A stretch of DNA of 64,000 bases, taken from the NCBI GenBank assembly GCA_946886565.1, contig CAMPIX010000006.1:62001-126000 (forward strand), read 5' to 3'. Shown here piece by piece: positions 41,537-52,421 of this stretch (its first letter is position 1; every line of letters starts with the position of its first letter). Origin of the DNA: an uncultured Altererythrobacter sp. (GTDB lineage Bacteria; Pseudomonadota; Alphaproteobacteria; Sphingomonadales; Sphingomonadaceae). The position numbers and the translations under genes are program-made. A model generated the notes under the pieces. It was given only the letters and a program-made list of their open reading frames with translations, was not told where the DNA came from and did not search any database.

Positions 41537-44001
41537 TGGCCGCAGCGTTCGAGGGCGGGATGGGGCGCATGCGCCTGATCGCGGGTATAGCCGGCGCGCT
41601 GGCGGTGAGCGCGGCGCTGGTGTTCCTGGTCAGTGACGATACCGCGCTCACGCTCGGCTATGCGGTCGGGCTCGGGGCGCTGATGGCGACCGGGTACACG
41701 CTCTCGCTGATGCGCGCCGCGCCGAGCGAGGAAGGGTTCGCGCAGCCCGACTGGTCGGTCACGGTCGCGGCGATCGAACGGCCCGACACCGCGGTCGCGA
41801 TCACCGACCGCGCCAACCGCCTGGTCTGCGCCAACCGGCTCTACGGCGACTGGTTCGGACTGGGGCATGCGCCGCCCAATCTGCCGCTCGACCGCGGCTC
41901 GCTCGAACGGCTGGTGCGCGCCGCACGCGAGACCTGGCGAGATGGCGCGGGCACGGTCGAGCAGCTCGAGCGCGAAGACGGCACGACGTCGTGGCGCGGC
42001 GAGGCCGAGCGCGTCGGGCGCGGCGACGATTACCTCGTGTGGCGCTTCACCGCGCTCACATTCGAAGATCCGGTCACGCGGCTCGGCGAGTGGATCACCG
42101 GACCGCTCGGGGCTTTCCTGAGCCAGGCGGGGATCGAGGCCGCGGTGGTCGGCGCCGACGGTACGATCCGCGCGGTCTGCGCAGGGTTCGCGCTGCGGGC
42201 AACCGGCGACCCTGCGGCGACGCTCGCCGGGCAGGAGTTCGCCAGCCAGCTCCGCTCGGACGAGCGGGAACGGATCTATTTCGCGCGCGAAGGGCGGCGC
42301 GGCACGCCGCAGATGCTTGTCCAGGTGCCGCTCGGCGACCCCGAGGCCACGCGGCCCCCGCGCGCCGACGAGGCGCCTTCGCTGATGCTGCTGGTCGACA
42401 GCGGCGTGGGCATCGGCGGCGGCTGGGAAGGCGGGGGCGGGGGCGGCGCGGCGACACCGCAGCTCGAGTCGCTGCTTGGCGCGTTGCCGTTGGGGCTGGC
42501 GATGACCGACCGCGACGGCCGCTTCCTGTTCGCCAACGACGCGTTCCTGCGGGCGACCGCGATGGAGCGCAGGGGGCTACCGCCTTTCCCCTCCGACCTC
42601 GTGGTCAAGGAAGACAAGAGCGCGCTGATCGATGCGATGCGGCGCTTCGCCAAGGGCCCCGCCTCGAGCGGCGACATGGCCGTGCGGCTGCGCCATCAGG
42701 CCGACGATCCGGTCTCGCTCGGGCTCGCCGGGGTGCGCGGACTGGGCGAGCCGGCGGTGCTGCTGACGCTGGCCGATTCGACCGAGGAAACGCGGCTCAA
42801 GCGGCAGGTCGCGCAGGCGACAAAGATGCAGGCGGTGGGCCAGCTCGCCGGCGGCGTGGCGCACGATTTCAACAACGTTCTCACCGCGATCATCGGCTAT
42901 TGCGATCTCATGCTGCTGCGCCACACGCCGGGCGACAGCGACTACGACGACATCCAGCAGATTCGCGCCAATTCGAACCGCGCGGCAAGCCTCACGCGCC
43001 AGTTGCTCGCGTTCAGCCGACAACAGACGCTGCGCCCCGAAGTGCTCCAGTTGCCCGACGTGGTCAGCGAGGTGAGCCAGCTGCTCAAGCGTCTGCTGGG
43101 CGAGACGATCGAGTTCCGCGTGCGCCACGATCGCGACCTCGGCCCGGTGCGCGCCGATCCGCAGCAGCTCGAGCAGGTGATCGTCAACCTCGCGGTCAAC
43201 GCGCGCGACGCGATCCATGCCAACGGCGACGGCACGGGCAAGCTGACGATGGCGACGCGCCGGGTCGCGGCGGGCGACGTCCGCAAGATGGGTTCGGACA
43301 TCATCCCGGTCGCCGACTACACGGTGCTGGTGGTGCAGGATACGGGCGGCGGCGTGCCGCCCGAGCTGCTGAGCAAGATCTTCGAACCGTTCTTCACCAC
43401 CAAAGAACAGGGGAAGGGCACCGGGCTGGGGCTCTCGACCGTCTACGGCATCGTCAAGCAGTCGGGCGGGTTCATCTTCGCCGACAACCTGCTCGGCCCG
43501 AGCGGCGACCCCGAGGGCGCGCGGTTCACGATCTACCTGCCCGTCCACCGCGGCGCCGAAGCGCGCCCGGTGAAGGAGAACGAGGAACGCGCCACGAGCG
43601 ACTGGTCGGGCGGCGGGCGCGTGCTGCTGGTCGAGGACGAGGACATGGTCCGCGCGGTGGCCGAGCGCGCACTGGTGCGCGCGGGCTATACGGTGACAAC
43701 CGCGTCCGACGGGGACGAGGGACTCGCGGCGATCGCCAACGGCGGCGAGTTCGATCTCGTGGTTTCCGACGTGGTCATGCCGGGGATGGACGGGCCCGCG
43801 ATGGTGCGCGCGATCCGCAAGGTGCGGCCCGAGCTGCCGGTGCTGTTCATGTCCGGCTACGCCGAAGAGCAGCTGCGCAGCCAGATCGACCTTTCGGACA
43901 TGCACTTCATCGCCAAGCCGTTCAGCGTGCAGCAGATCGGCGACAAGGTCGCGCGCGTTCTGGGCGAAGCGCAGCGCAGACTGGCGGAGGCTGCAAACTG
44001 A
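41536..44001 (+). CDS. cckA: Hybrid sensor histidine kinase CckA
   Basis: CckA is the bifunctional kinase/phosphatase at the top of the CtrA phosphorelay. The 821-residue protein has two N-terminal membrane segments, PAS-like domains, a kinase core with the phosphoacceptor His443 in GGVAHDFNNVLTAIIGYCDL, N box VNLAVNARDAI, G boxes DTGGGVPPELL and GKGTGLGLSTVYGIV, and a C-terminal receiver with Asp745 (DLVVSDVVMPGMDG). The H-box wording and smpB-cckA linkage match Caulobacter CckA. The start at 41536 overlaps the DUF2062 stop. DivL and CpdR, its regulatory partners, are also in this window. Confidence 0.95.
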   Translation: MAAAFEGGMGRMRLIAGIAGALAVSAALVFLVSDDTALTLGYAVGLGALMATGYTLSLMRAAPSEEGFAQPDWSVTVAAIERPDTAVAITDRANRLVCANRLYGDWFGLGHAPPNLPLDRGSLERLVRAARETWRDGAGTVEQLEREDGTTSWRGEAERVGRGDDYLVWRFTALTFEDPVTRLGEWITGPLGAFLSQAGIEAAVVGADGTIRAVCAGFALRATGDPAATLAGQEFASQLRSDERERIYFAREGRRGTPQMLVQVPLGDPEATRPPRADEAPSLMLLVDSGVGIGGGWEGGGGGGAATPQLESLLGALPLGLAMTDRDGRFLFANDAFLRATAMERRGLPPFPSDLVVKEDKSALIDAMRRFAKGPASSGDMAVRLRHQADDPVSLGLAGVRGLGEPAVLLTLADSTEETRLKRQVAQATKMQAVGQLAGGVAHDFNNVLTAIIGYCDLMLLRHTPGDSDYDDIQQIRANSNRAASLTRQLLAFSRQQTLRPEVLQLPDVVSEVSQLLKRLLGETIEFRVRHDRDLGPVRADPQQLEQVIVNLAVNARDAIHANGDGTGKLTMATRRVAAGDVRKMGSDIIPVADYTVLVVQDTGGGVPPELLSKIFEPFFTTKEQGKGTGLGLSTVYGIVKQSGGFIFADNLLGPSGDPEGARFTIYLPVHRGAEARPVKENEERATSDWSGGGRVLLVEDEDMVRAVAERALVRAGYTVTTASDGDEGLAAIANGGEFDLVVSDVVMPGMDGPAMVRAIRKVRPELPVLFMSGYAEEQLRSQIDLSDMHFIAKPFSVQQIGDKVARVLGEAQRRLAEAAN

Positions 44002-44109
44002 AGGAATTGTAACGGCTTTGCGGGCGTTTGCGCCTGACAGCCGCAACGAAGCACGCTAGCTTTCCGCTCACCGCAAACGCCGGCCGGCGAATCGGGAGGG
44101 GAAAATCGG

Positions 44110-45636
44110 ATGACGATCGTTCGCATGTTAGTGGCGGGGACGGCGCTGCCGCTCGCGCTGTTCACCGCGGCCGCTACGGCGCAGACCGAACCGGCTCCGG
44201 TCGATCCCGACTCCACCGCGCAAGGCGACGTTTCGGTCACCATTTACAATGGTGGTCAGGCACTGGTGCAGGACGTGCGCCAACTCCCGATCGCGCAGGG
44301 CCGCAGCCGGATCGAGTTCCCCGACGTATCGGCGCAGATCCGCCCCGAGACGCTGAGCTTCAATGCTGAAGGCGCGGGCATCGTCGAGCAGAACTTCGAC
44401 TTCGACCTCCTCACTCCGACCAAGCTGATGGAGAAGGCCATCGGCCAGACGGTGACACTGATCCGCACCAACCCCGCCACCGGGGTCGAGACCCGCGAGC
44501 GCGCCACGGTGCTTTCGACCGCGGGCGGCGTGGTGCTCAAGATCGGCGACCGGATCGAGGTGCTGCGCGACGACGGTCTGCCGGTGCGGGTGGTGTTCGA
44601 CCGCGTGCCGCCGAACCTGCGCGCGCGGCCGACGCTGTCGGTGACGGTCGAGAGCGACCGCGGCGGTACGCGGCCTGCCTCGATCCGCTACCTCACCCCC
44701 GGCCTCGGCTGGTCGGCCGACTACGTCTCGCTTTACGACGAGGCTGCGGGAACGATCGATATGCAGGGCTGGGTCACGCTGACCAACCAGACCGGCACGA
44801 CGTTCCACGATGCCGATACGCTGCTGGTCGCGGGCAGTCCGGGTTCGGGGCAGCCTTCCTACGACCGCCGCTATTCCCCGCCGGCGCCGCCGCGATCCGG
44901 GATGGTTCGGCCCGGCACGGAGAGCGCGGATCGTGAACAGGTCGGCGATTTCTACCTCTATCCGATCGACGGGCGCACCACGATCGCCAACAACCAGACC
45001 AAGCAGGTCAGCTTCCTCGACGTTCAGGGCGTGCCCGCGCGCAAGGTCTATGCGCGCGCCGTAGGCTGGCTCGCCAACGACGAGGCGCCGGTGAACGTTT
45101 CGAGCGAGATCGCGTTCTCGTCGTCACGAGAGGGCGGGTTGGGCGACACGCTGCCCGCCGGCACGGTGCGCTTCTACCAGCGCGACAGCCAGGGCACCCC
45201 GCAATTCATCGGCGAAAACGCGATCGGCCACACGCCGATGGGCAGCGAGCTCAGCCTGCGCACCGGCGACGCGTTCGACATCTTCCTCCAGGCCGAGGTC
45301 GAGAGCCGCGAGGAGATCACTGCCGCCGAGTGGGAAAAGAGCGCGCGCTACCGCGTGATCCGCGATGGCGAGGTGATCGAGGAGCTCGAGGTCGAGCGGC
45401 CGCAAGACTTCTACCGCACGACGATGCGCTACACGCTGACCAACGCCAAGGCGGTGCCGGTCGAGGTCGAGCTGGTCCAGGCCGGGCTCGACCGCGGCTG
45501 GTGGGGCGACGACTATCGCATCGTTTCCGAAGACCTGCCGGGGGAGCAGCTCAACACCGACCGGCGCAAGTGGACCATCCCGGTCCCGGCCGAGGGCGAG
45601 CGCGAGTTCCGCGTCACCTACGAAACGCGGTACTGA
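44110..45636 (+). CDS. DUF4139 domain protein, copy 1
   Basis: The 508-residue protein has a signal peptide (VAGTALPLALFTAAATAQ) and a DUF4139-type body (PF13598), recognisable in VSVTIYNGGQALVQDVRQLP, EKAIGQTVTLIRTNPATG, LTPGLGWSADYVSLYD and REFRVTYETRY. The function of the family is unknown; it is periplasmic or surface-exposed. A GGAGGGGAA site precedes the start. A diverged paralogue follows 12 bp downstream, so the pair is one operon. Confidence 0.85.
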   Translation: MTIVRMLVAGTALPLALFTAAATAQTEPAPVDPDSTAQGDVSVTIYNGGQALVQDVRQLPIAQGRSRIEFPDVSAQIRPETLSFNAEGAGIVEQNFDFDLLTPTKLMEKAIGQTVTLIRTNPATGVETRERATVLSTAGGVVLKIGDRIEVLRDDGLPVRVVFDRVPPNLRARPTLSVTVESDRGGTRPASIRYLTPGLGWSADYVSLYDEAAGTIDMQGWVTLTNQTGTTFHDADTLLVAGSPGSGQPSYDRRYSPPAPPRSGMVRPGTESADREQVGDFYLYPIDGRTTIANNQTKQVSFLDVQGVPARKVYARAVGWLANDEAPVNVSSEIAFSSSREGGLGDTLPAGTVRFYQRDSQGTPQFIGENAIGHTPMGSELSLRTGDAFDIFLQAEVESREEITAAEWEKSARYRVIRDGEVIEELEVERPQDFYRTTMRYTLTNAKAVPVEVELVQAGLDRGWWGDDYRIVSEDLPGEQLNTDRRKWTIPVPAEGEREFRVTYETRY

Positions 45637-45648
45637 GCGGGGCGGGCG

Positions 45649-47259
45649 ATGCGGCGCGCCGCACTGCTGCTGTTGCCGATCGCGATGCTGGCGGCCACGC
45701 CGGCGATCGCGCAGCAGCGTGCGTCGGTTGACGCTTCGGAGCCGTCCGCGCTCGCGGTGACCGTCTATCGCGATCCGACGCGCGGCGAGGACGAGGCGAT
45801 GGATCCCGACTGGCCCGAGGGGTTCGCGATGATCAGCGAAACCCGCACCGTCACCCTGCCGCCGGGCGAGAGCACGGTGCGCTTCGAAGGGGTGGCCGAG
45901 GGCATGGTCGCGGTCACCGCGATCGTCACCGGGCTGCCCGGCGGGACGATCGAGAAGAACCGCAACGCCGAGCTGCTCTCGCCCGCCGCGCTGGTCAACG
46001 GCATGCTCGGCAACCGGGTGACGATCACCCGTACCAATCCCGCGACCGGCGTCGCGACCAGCGAGCAGGCGGTGGTGCGCACCCGCGCCGACGGCGGGTT
46101 CGTGCTCCAGATGAGCGAAGGCTACGAGGCGGTGCGCTGCGCGGGCATTCCCGAGAAGTTGACCTTCGACCGATTGCCCGCCGGGCTCTCGGCGCAGCCG
46201 GTGTTCTCGATCGATACCCGCGACGACGCCGGAGGAACCTATCAGGTCGTGCTGACCTATCTCGCCTGGGGGTTCGACTGGCAGGCGAATTACGTCGCGA
46301 CCCTGGGGCGCGGCGACGGGCGGGGCGGGGTGGAGTTGAGCCTGATGTCGTGGCTCACGCTGCTCAACGACAACGCGCAGCCTTTTCCCGACGCCGAACT
46401 GATGGCGGTGGCGGGCAAGCTCAACGTCGAGAGCGACTTCGAGGATCTCGCCGATCCGCCCCGAGCAGAACCGCTGCGGCTGACCTGCTATCCGCTCGGC
46501 AGCACCGCGACCGGGACGCCGATCTACTATCCCGCGCCCCCGCCTCCGCCTCCGCCTCCGCCGATGATGATGGCCCCGGAGACGGCTTACGACGCCAATG
46601 CTACGATCGTCGTCACCGGGTCGAGCGTCTCTCGCGCGGCGATGGTTGCGCAGGAGGAGGAACTCGGCGATCTCAAGCTCTACCGTGTGCCCGAACCGGT
46701 CACCGTGGCGGCCAAGGGGCTGAAGCAGATTGCCTTCCTGCAGAAGGATGAGGTCGAGGGTGACCTCGTCTACGAGATCGATTGCGAACCCGGCCGCTTC
46801 GACGAGGGGTTCCGCCCGGCCGCGCGCCTGCTCGAGACGGTCAACGACGAGGAACACGGGCTCGGCGTCGCGCTGCCTTCGGGCGGGGTCGCGGTGTTCG
46901 AGCCGTCCTCCTACGGACCGCTGCTCGTCGGCGAGGAACGGCTGCGCGATTATGCCAGCGGGCAGGACGTCGAGATCGTGCTCGGGACCAGCGATCACGT
47001 GCAGGCGATGTGTCGCTGGCTGAACGAAGACGACGAGGACGACGACGACCAGCGCATGTGGATCGAGATGGAGGCCACGGTCGCCAACGCGCTGCGCGTG
47101 CCGGTGCGGCTCCGGCTCAACCTCGGCTGGCCGGCGGACTGGGAGGTCGCGCGCCGCCGCGGCTTGCAGGTGAAGGACGGTCAGCACGTGGTCGAGGTGC
47201 GAATTCCCGCCACTTCGGAGCAAAAAATCGACTGGCGGCAGCGTCGGACGACCGATTGA
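45649..47259 (+). CDS. DUF4139 domain protein, copy 2
   Basis: The 536-residue paralogue keeps the same order of motifs: signal peptide (LLLPIAMLAATPAIAQ), VNGMLGNRVTITRTNPATG, LTYLAWGFDWQANYVATLG, and VEVRIPATSEQKIDW at the end. It differs by a proline run with PPPPPPPPP followed by MMMAPETAYDANATIVVTGS, which resembles the leader text of sphingomonad TonB receptors, and by two Cys absent from copy 1 region. It is probably an envelope protein of the same role as copy 1. The stop is 144 bp before recA. Confidence 0.85.
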   Translation: MRRAALLLLPIAMLAATPAIAQQRASVDASEPSALAVTVYRDPTRGEDEAMDPDWPEGFAMISETRTVTLPPGESTVRFEGVAEGMVAVTAIVTGLPGGTIEKNRNAELLSPAALVNGMLGNRVTITRTNPATGVATSEQAVVRTRADGGFVLQMSEGYEAVRCAGIPEKLTFDRLPAGLSAQPVFSIDTRDDAGGTYQVVLTYLAWGFDWQANYVATLGRGDGRGGVELSLMSWLTLLNDNAQPFPDAELMAVAGKLNVESDFEDLADPPRAEPLRLTCYPLGSTATGTPIYYPAPPPPPPPPPMMMAPETAYDANATIVVTGSSVSRAAMVAQEEELGDLKLYRVPEPVTVAAKGLKQIAFLQKDEVEGDLVYEIDCEPGRFDEGFRPAARLLETVNDEEHGLGVALPSGGVAVFEPSSYGPLLVGEERLRDYASGQDVEIVLGTSDHVQAMCRWLNEDDEDDDDQRMWIEMEATVANALRVPVRLRLNLGWPADWEVARRRGLQVKDGQHVVEVRIPATSEQKIDWRQRRTTD

Positions 47260-47312
47260 GGCGCGCTATCCAGTTGTAATAGCACTTATTTGCGCGTTTC
47301 GCAGAAATTTTC

Positions 47313-47327
47313 GTTCCACTCTTGTTC
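47313..47327 (+). promoter_or_regulatory. LexA operator upstream of recA
   Basis: GTTC at 47313-47316, seven bases, then GTTC at 47324-47327: an exact match to the alphaproteobacterial LexA box GTTC-N7-GTTC. It lies 77 bp upstream of the recA start, so recA should be SOS-inducible. Confidence 0.9.
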
Positions 47328-47403
47328 TGTTGGAACAAATCGAATACATGGTTCTCTGACGATAAGGGACACGAAGCCCTAGGCAAGCGAAGGAGGCCAT
47401 GCG

Positions 47404-48462
47404 ATGGCGGCGGAACTGAAGCTGGTTGAGAAGGAAAGCAACGTGGACCGTCAAAAGGCGCTCGACGCCGCGCTGGCGCAGATCGATCGCGCGTTCGGCA
47501 AGGGCTCGGCGATGAAGCTGGGCCAGAAGGAAGCCATGCAGGTCGAGGCGATCTCGACCGGTTCGCTCGGGCTCGACATCGCGCTCGGCGTCGGCGGATT
47601 GCCCAAGGGCCGCGTGATCGAGGTTTACGGCCCGGAAAGCTCGGGCAAGACCACGCTCGCGCTCCATGTGATCGCCGAGGCGCAGAAGAACGGCGGCACC
47701 GCCGCTTTCGTCGACGCGGAGCACGCGCTCGATCCGGTCTATGCGAAGAAGCTGGGGGTCGACATCGACGAGCTGGTGGTGTCGCAGCCCGACACCGGCG
47801 AGCAGGCGCTCGAGATCACCGACACGCTGGTCCGCTCGAACGCGATCGACGTGCTGGTGGTCGATTCGGTCGCCGCGCTGGTGCCGCGGGCCGAGATCGA
47901 GGGTGAGATGGGCGACAGCCACGTCGGCCTCCAGGCGCGCCTGATGTCGCAATCGCTGCGCAAGCTGACCGGCTCGATCAGCCGCTCGAAGACCATGGTG
48001 ATCTTCATCAACCAGCTGCGCATGAAGATCGGCGTGATGTACGGCAATCCGGAAACCACGACCGGGGGCAACGCGCTCAAGTTCTATGCTTCGGTCCGGC
48101 TCGACATCCGCCGCACGGGCCAGATCAAGGACCGCGACGAGATCGTCGGCAACTCGACCCGGGTGAAGGTGGTCAAGAACAAGGTCGCCCCGCCGTTCAA
48201 GCAGGTGGAGTTCGACATCATGTACGGCGAAGGCATCTCCAAGATCGGCGAGATCCTCGACCTCGGCGTCAAGGCCGGGATCGTCGAGAAATCGGGCAGC
48301 TGGTTCAGCTACGATTCGATCCGGATCGGCCAGGGCCGCGAGAACGCCAAGCAGTATCTCAAAGACAATCCCGAAGTTTGCGACAAGTTGGAAGCCGCCA
48401 TCCGCGGCCGGACCGACGCGGTCGCCGAGGAAATGATGACCGGCCCGGACGCGGACGACTGA
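47404..48462 (+). CDS. recA: Recombinase RecA
   Basis: RecA forms the filament that pairs homologous DNA and triggers LexA cleavage. The 352-residue protein has Walker [39 protein letters not shown] (Walker B and loop L1 region), [17 protein letters not shown] (loop L2 nearby) and a short acidic tail. The start at 47404 gives [12 protein letters not shown]. It is under a LexA operator and ends at a strong terminator. AddAB, which loads it, is encoded at 20.7-27.2 kb. Confidence 0.98.
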   Translation: MAAELKLVEKESNVDRQKALDAALAQIDRAFGKGSAMKLGQKEAMQVEAISTGSLGLDIALGVGGLPKGRVIEVYGPESSGKTTLALHVIAEAQKNGGTAAFVDAEHALDPVYAKKLGVDIDELVVSQPDTGEQALEITDTLVRSNAIDVLVVDSVAALVPRAEIEGEMGDSHVGLQARLMSQSLRKLTGSISRSKTMVIFINQLRMKIGVMYGNPETTTGGNALKFYASVRLDIRRTGQIKDRDEIVGNSTRVKVVKNKVAPPFKQVEFDIMYGEGISKIGEILDLGVKAGIVEKSGSWFSYDSIRIGQGRENAKQYLKDNPEVCDKLEAAIRGRTDAVAEEMMTGPDADD

Positions 48463-48507
48463 CATCATCGCCTCAAGCGGGCGCCTTTCATGCGCCCGGG
48501 AAAACGG

Positions 48508-48552
48508 AAAACCGGCGCGAGCGTCCTTTGCGGCCCGCGCCGGTTTTTCTTT
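48508..48552 (+). terminator. Intrinsic terminator of recA
   Basis: A perfect 12-bp stem (48508-48519 and 48536-48547) is followed by a T-rich run (TTTTTCTTTTT). It is the strongest terminator in the window. Confidence 0.92.
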
Positions 48553-48646
48553 TTGCTCCCCGGCGGCCTAGCGCGCTAGCGAGCTGCGAACAGCCGAGCG
48601 CGCGAGCGGGTTGCGCATCGACCGCCGCAGCAGCCAAGGAGCATGC

Positions 48647-49471
48647 ATGACCGACCAGGCCGAATGGGAAGGGCGCGTGGGGCGCAAGTGGGCCGACGAG
48701 TGGCGCCGCACCGACCGCAGCTTCGCATCGCTCACGGCACGGCTGTTCGATGCCGCGGCCGAAGCGCCATACACGCGGGTGCTGGATGTCGGCTGTGGGG
48801 CGGGCGAGGTCTCGCTTGCGCTGGCGCGATCCAATCCCGGATCGAAGGTGATCGGCGTAGATGTGAGCAGCGAACTCGTCGAAACGGCGCGAGAGCGCGG
48901 GGATGGCGTGCCGAACCTGTCGTTCGAACTTGCCGATGCAGCGCTATGGGAGCGATCGGGCTTCGCGCCCGACCTCATCGTGTCGCGCCACGGGGTGATG
49001 TTCTTTCCCGATCCCACCGAAGCCTTCGCCCACTTCGCGCGGATCGCCGCGCCCGGCGCGCGGCTCGCGTTTACCTGCTTCCGTGCGGTCGAGGACAACG
49101 CCTGGGCGTTCGGTCTCGGCGCGCTGCTGCCCGACGGGCTTGGCGCGCCGCCTCCGCCCGGACAGCCCGGTCCGTTCTCCTTTGCGGACGATAACCGCGT
49201 TCGCCGCATCCTTGCGGACGCGGGATGGCGCGATGCGGCGTTCGAGCCGGTCGACTTTCCCTATGTTGCCGGCGCTGGAGACGACGCGGTCGAGGATGCG
49301 TTGTCCTACTTTCTCGTCATCGGCCCGGCAGCCCGCGCCGCCGCGGAACTCGCCGGGGAGGCTCGCGCCGCATTCGTCGCGCGAGTGCGCGATTTCCTGC
49401 GCGGCCAGCTTCACGATCGATGCGTCGCACTCGGCGCAGCTGCGTGGCTCGTTCGCGCCCGTTTACCCTGA
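48647..49471 (+). CDS. Class I SAM-dependent methyltransferase
   Basis: The 274-residue protein has SAM motif I (RVLDVGCGAGEVSLALARSN), the acidic SAM-ribose contact in VIGVDVSSELVETAR, motif II ELADAALW and the post-motif strand PGARLAFTCF. A Pro-rich loop (GAPPPPGQPGPFSFAD) follows. The substrate is unknown; small-molecule methylation is likely. The start at 48647 follows AAGGA. It stands alone between recA and alaS. Confidence 0.88.
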   Translation: MTDQAEWEGRVGRKWADEWRRTDRSFASLTARLFDAAAEAPYTRVLDVGCGAGEVSLALARSNPGSKVIGVDVSSELVETARERGDGVPNLSFELADAALWERSGFAPDLIVSRHGVMFFPDPTEAFAHFARIAAPGARLAFTCFRAVEDNAWAFGLGALLPDGLGAPPPPGQPGPFSFADDNRVRRILADAGWRDAAFEPVDFPYVAGAGDDAVEDALSYFLVIGPAARAAAELAGEARAAFVARVRDFLRGQLHDRCVALGAAAWLVRARLP

Positions 49472-49562
49472 GCCGCAGCGCCGATCCGATCGCCCGTTTC
49501 ACTCAGCGAGCGCGGCTTAATCGGCTTGTCCCGCCGCGCCGCAGCAACTACCTGCCCGATAT

Positions 49563-52226
49563 ATGACCTCCACCAACGACATCCGCCGGTCTTTCATCGA
49601 CTATTTCGCGCGCGCCGGCCACGCGCCGGTGCCGAGCGCGCCGCTGGTGCCCTACAACGATCCCACGCTGATGTTCGTCAACGCGGGGATGGTGCCGTTC
49701 AAGAACGTGTTCACCGGGCTCGAGACCCCGCCCGCGCCGACCGCAGTCAGCAGCCAAAAGTGCGTGCGCGCCGGTGGCAAGCACAACGACCTCGACAACG
49801 TCGGCTACACCGCGCGGCACCACACTTTTTTCGAGATGCTCGGCAACTTCTCGTTCGGCGACTATTTCAAGGATCAGGCGATCGAGCACGCCTGGACTCT
49901 GCTGACAAAGGAATGGGGCCTCGCGCCCGGGAAGCTCACCGCCACCGTCTATCACACCGACGACGAGGCGTTCGAGCTCTGGCGCAAGATCGCCGGGCTG
50001 CCCGAAGAGCGGATCATCCGCATCGCGACCAGCGACAATTTCTGGTCGATGGGCGACACCGGTCCGTGCGGCCCGTGCAGCGAGGTGTTCTACGACCACG
50101 GAGAGCACATCCCCGGCGGTCCCCCGGGTTCGCCCGACGAGGATGGGGACCGTTTCATCGAGATATGGAACCTCGTGTTCATGCAGTTCGAGCAGTCGGC
50201 CGACGGCTCGCGCACCGAGTTGCCCAAGCCGAGCATCGACACCGGGATGGGCCTCGAGCGCGTCTCCGCTGTGATGCAGGGCGTGCACGACAATTACGAG
50301 ATCGATACCTTCAAGGCCCTGATCGCCGCGAGCGAGAGCCTGACCGGCGTGCCCGCCGAGGGCGAACAGCGCGCGAGCCATCGCGTGATCGCCGACCATT
50401 TGCGCTCCAGCGGATTCCTGATGGCCGATGGCGTGCTGCCGTCCGCCGAGGGGCGCGGCTATGTCCTGCGCCGGATCATGCGCCGCGCCATGCGCCACGC
50501 GCACCTGCTCGGGGCCGAGCAGCCGCTGATGCACCGCCTCGTACCCGCGCTCGTTGCGGAGATGGGCCAGGCCTATCCCGAGCTTCAGCGCGGCCAGGCG
50601 CTGATCGAGGAAGTGCTCGAGCGCGAGGAGGCGCAGTTCCGGCGCACGCTCGACAAGGGCCTGCGGCTGCTCGATGAAGCGACCGGCGAGATGGCCGAAG
50701 GCGGTGAACTCGACGGCGAGACCGCATTCAAGCTCTACGACACCTACGGTTTTCCCTATGATCTCACCGAAGATGCGCTCCGCGTGCGCGGGATCGGGGT
50801 CGACCGCGTCGGCTTCGACGATGCGATGGCGCGCCAGAAGGCGGCAGCACGTGCCGCTTGGAAGGGCTCGGGCCAGGCTGCCGACGGTGAGCTGTGGTTC
50901 GATATCGCCGAGCGCGAGGGCGGCACGGAATTCACCGGCTACTCGTCGATCGAGGGCGAGGGCAAGGTCGTCGCAATCGTGCGCGACGGTGGCGAGGTTG
51001 CGCGCGCCGATGCGGGCGACGAGGTTACGATCCTCGTCAACCAGACCCCGTTCTACGGCGAAAGCGGCGGCCAGTCGGGCGACGCGGGTACGATCTCGAC
51101 TCCCGAAGGCCTGCGGATTGCAGTGAGCGATACCTCGAAGCCGCTCGGCCGGCTGCACGCGCACCATGGCGCGGTTGAGGCAGGCGCCGTGGCGGTGGGC
51201 GACAGCGTGCACCTGACCGTCGATGCCGAGCGGCGGGACAAGATCCGCGCGAACCACTCGGCGACCCATCTGGTGCACGCGGCGCTGCGCAATCGTCTCG
51301 GCAGCCACGTGACGCAGAAGGGTTCGCTGGTCGCCGCCGACCGTTTTCGCTTCGACTTCTCGCATCCCAAGCCGCTGGCCGACGAGGATATTGCCGCGAT
51401 CGAGGCTGAGGTGAACGCCGAAATCCGCGCCAACGAGCAGGTCCAGACCCGGCTGATGAGCCCTGACGACGCGGTCGAAGCGGGCGCGCTGGCGCTGTTC
51501 GGCGAGAAATACGGCGAGGAAGTGCGCGTGCTCTCGATGGGCCGCAAGACTGCCGGAACGCGCAACTACTCGGTCGAACTGTGCGGCGGCACGCACGTCA
51601 GCGCGACCGGCGATATCGGCCTGTTCCATATCGTTTCCGAAAGCGCGGTTTCATCGGGCGTGCGCCGAATCGAGGCGCTGACCGGCGAGGCCGCGCGCCA
51701 GTGGCTCGTCGCGCGCGAGGATGCGCTGAAGGCCGTCGCCGGCGCGCTCAAGACCGCGCCCGACGAGGTCGAGGCTCGCGTCGCCGCACTGATCGACGAA
51801 CGCAAGCGGCTCGAACGCGAACTCGCTGACGCGAAGAAAGCCCTTGCGCTGGGTGGCGGCGGTGTTGCGCCGGCAGCCGCGGACGAGGACGTTGCCGGGG
51901 TGCAATTCTCCGGCCAGGTGCTCGACGGTCTGGATGCCAGGGAACTGCGCGGGCTGCTCGACGAGGCGAAGAAGCGGCTCGGATCGGGCGTGGCGGCGGC
52001 GGTCGCGGTCAACGCCGGGCGGGCAGCGATCGCCGTCGCGGTCACGGACGATCTGGTCGATCGGTTCGACGCGATCGCGCTGGTTCGCAAGGGCGTCGAG
52101 GCACTTGGCGGCAAAGGCGGCGGCGGCCGGCCCGACATGGCACAGGGGGGCGGGCCCGATGGGGCCAAGGCCGCCGACGCAATCGCCGCGGTCAGGACGG
52201 CCATGGCGGAGACGGTTTCGGCTTGA
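49563..52226 (+). CDS. alaS: Alanyl-tRNA synthetase
   Basis: AlaS charges tRNA-Ala. The 887-residue protein has an N-terminal class II catalytic domain ([40 protein letters not shown]), a tRNA-recognition domain, an editing domain with the zinc ligands in [14 protein letters not shown] and [13 protein letters not shown], and a C-Ala domain that is Gly-rich at the end ([16 protein letters not shown]). The start at 49563 matches [11 protein letters not shown]. It ends one base from a small convergent gene. Confidence 0.98.
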   Translation: MTSTNDIRRSFIDYFARAGHAPVPSAPLVPYNDPTLMFVNAGMVPFKNVFTGLETPPAPTAVSSQKCVRAGGKHNDLDNVGYTARHHTFFEMLGNFSFGDYFKDQAIEHAWTLLTKEWGLAPGKLTATVYHTDDEAFELWRKIAGLPEERIIRIATSDNFWSMGDTGPCGPCSEVFYDHGEHIPGGPPGSPDEDGDRFIEIWNLVFMQFEQSADGSRTELPKPSIDTGMGLERVSAVMQGVHDNYEIDTFKALIAASESLTGVPAEGEQRASHRVIADHLRSSGFLMADGVLPSAEGRGYVLRRIMRRAMRHAHLLGAEQPLMHRLVPALVAEMGQAYPELQRGQALIEEVLEREEAQFRRTLDKGLRLLDEATGEMAEGGELDGETAFKLYDTYGFPYDLTEDALRVRGIGVDRVGFDDAMARQKAAARAAWKGSGQAADGELWFDIAEREGGTEFTGYSSIEGEGKVVAIVRDGGEVARADAGDEVTILVNQTPFYGESGGQSGDAGTISTPEGLRIAVSDTSKPLGRLHAHHGAVEAGAVAVGDSVHLTVDAERRDKIRANHSATHLVHAALRNRLGSHVTQKGSLVAADRFRFDFSHPKPLADEDIAAIEAEVNAEIRANEQVQTRLMSPDDAVEAGALALFGEKYGEEVRVLSMGRKTAGTRNYSVELCGGTHVSATGDIGLFHIVSESAVSSGVRRIEALTGEAARQWLVAREDALKAVAGALKTAPDEVEARVAALIDERKRLERELADAKKALALGGGGVAPAAADEDVAGVQFSGQVLDGLDARELRGLLDEAKKRLGSGVAAAVAVNAGRAAIAVAVTDDLVDRFDAIALVRKGVEALGGKGGGGRPDMAQGGGPDGAKAADAIAAVRTAMAETVSA

Positions 52227-52227
52227 G

Positions 52228-52398
52228 CTAGCGGCGTAGCTTGCTGGAGCCGCGGGTATCGGTTTCGCTGCCGCGGGGCAGATCGCGGCGCTCTGTATCC
52301 GCAGGGTGATTTTCGTCGCGCTTGACGTCTGCGGCCACGTTCTCCGGCTTGAACTTCTCCTGGTCCGCCGTTGGCTTGTTCGGATCGTTGTCGTTCAT
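52228..52398 (-). CDS. Small hydrophilic stress-type protein (56 aa)
   Basis: This 56-residue protein (MNDNDPNKPTADQEKFKPEN...) is almost entirely charged and polar, without aliphatic core residues, and is probably disordered (hydrophilin-like). It starts at 52398 after AAGGAG, with eight bases to the ATG. A GAAC-N16-CGTT element lies upstream, suggesting general stress control. I do not recognise a named family. The in-frame Met at 52428 would be too near the putative promoter. Convergent with alaS, with a one-base gap. Confidence 0.7.
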   Translation of the reverse strand: MNDNDPNKPTADQEKFKPENVAADVKRDENHPADTERRDLPRGSETDTRGSSKLRR

Positions 52399-52421
52399 TT
52401 CGCCATCTCCTTCCTGCGTGC

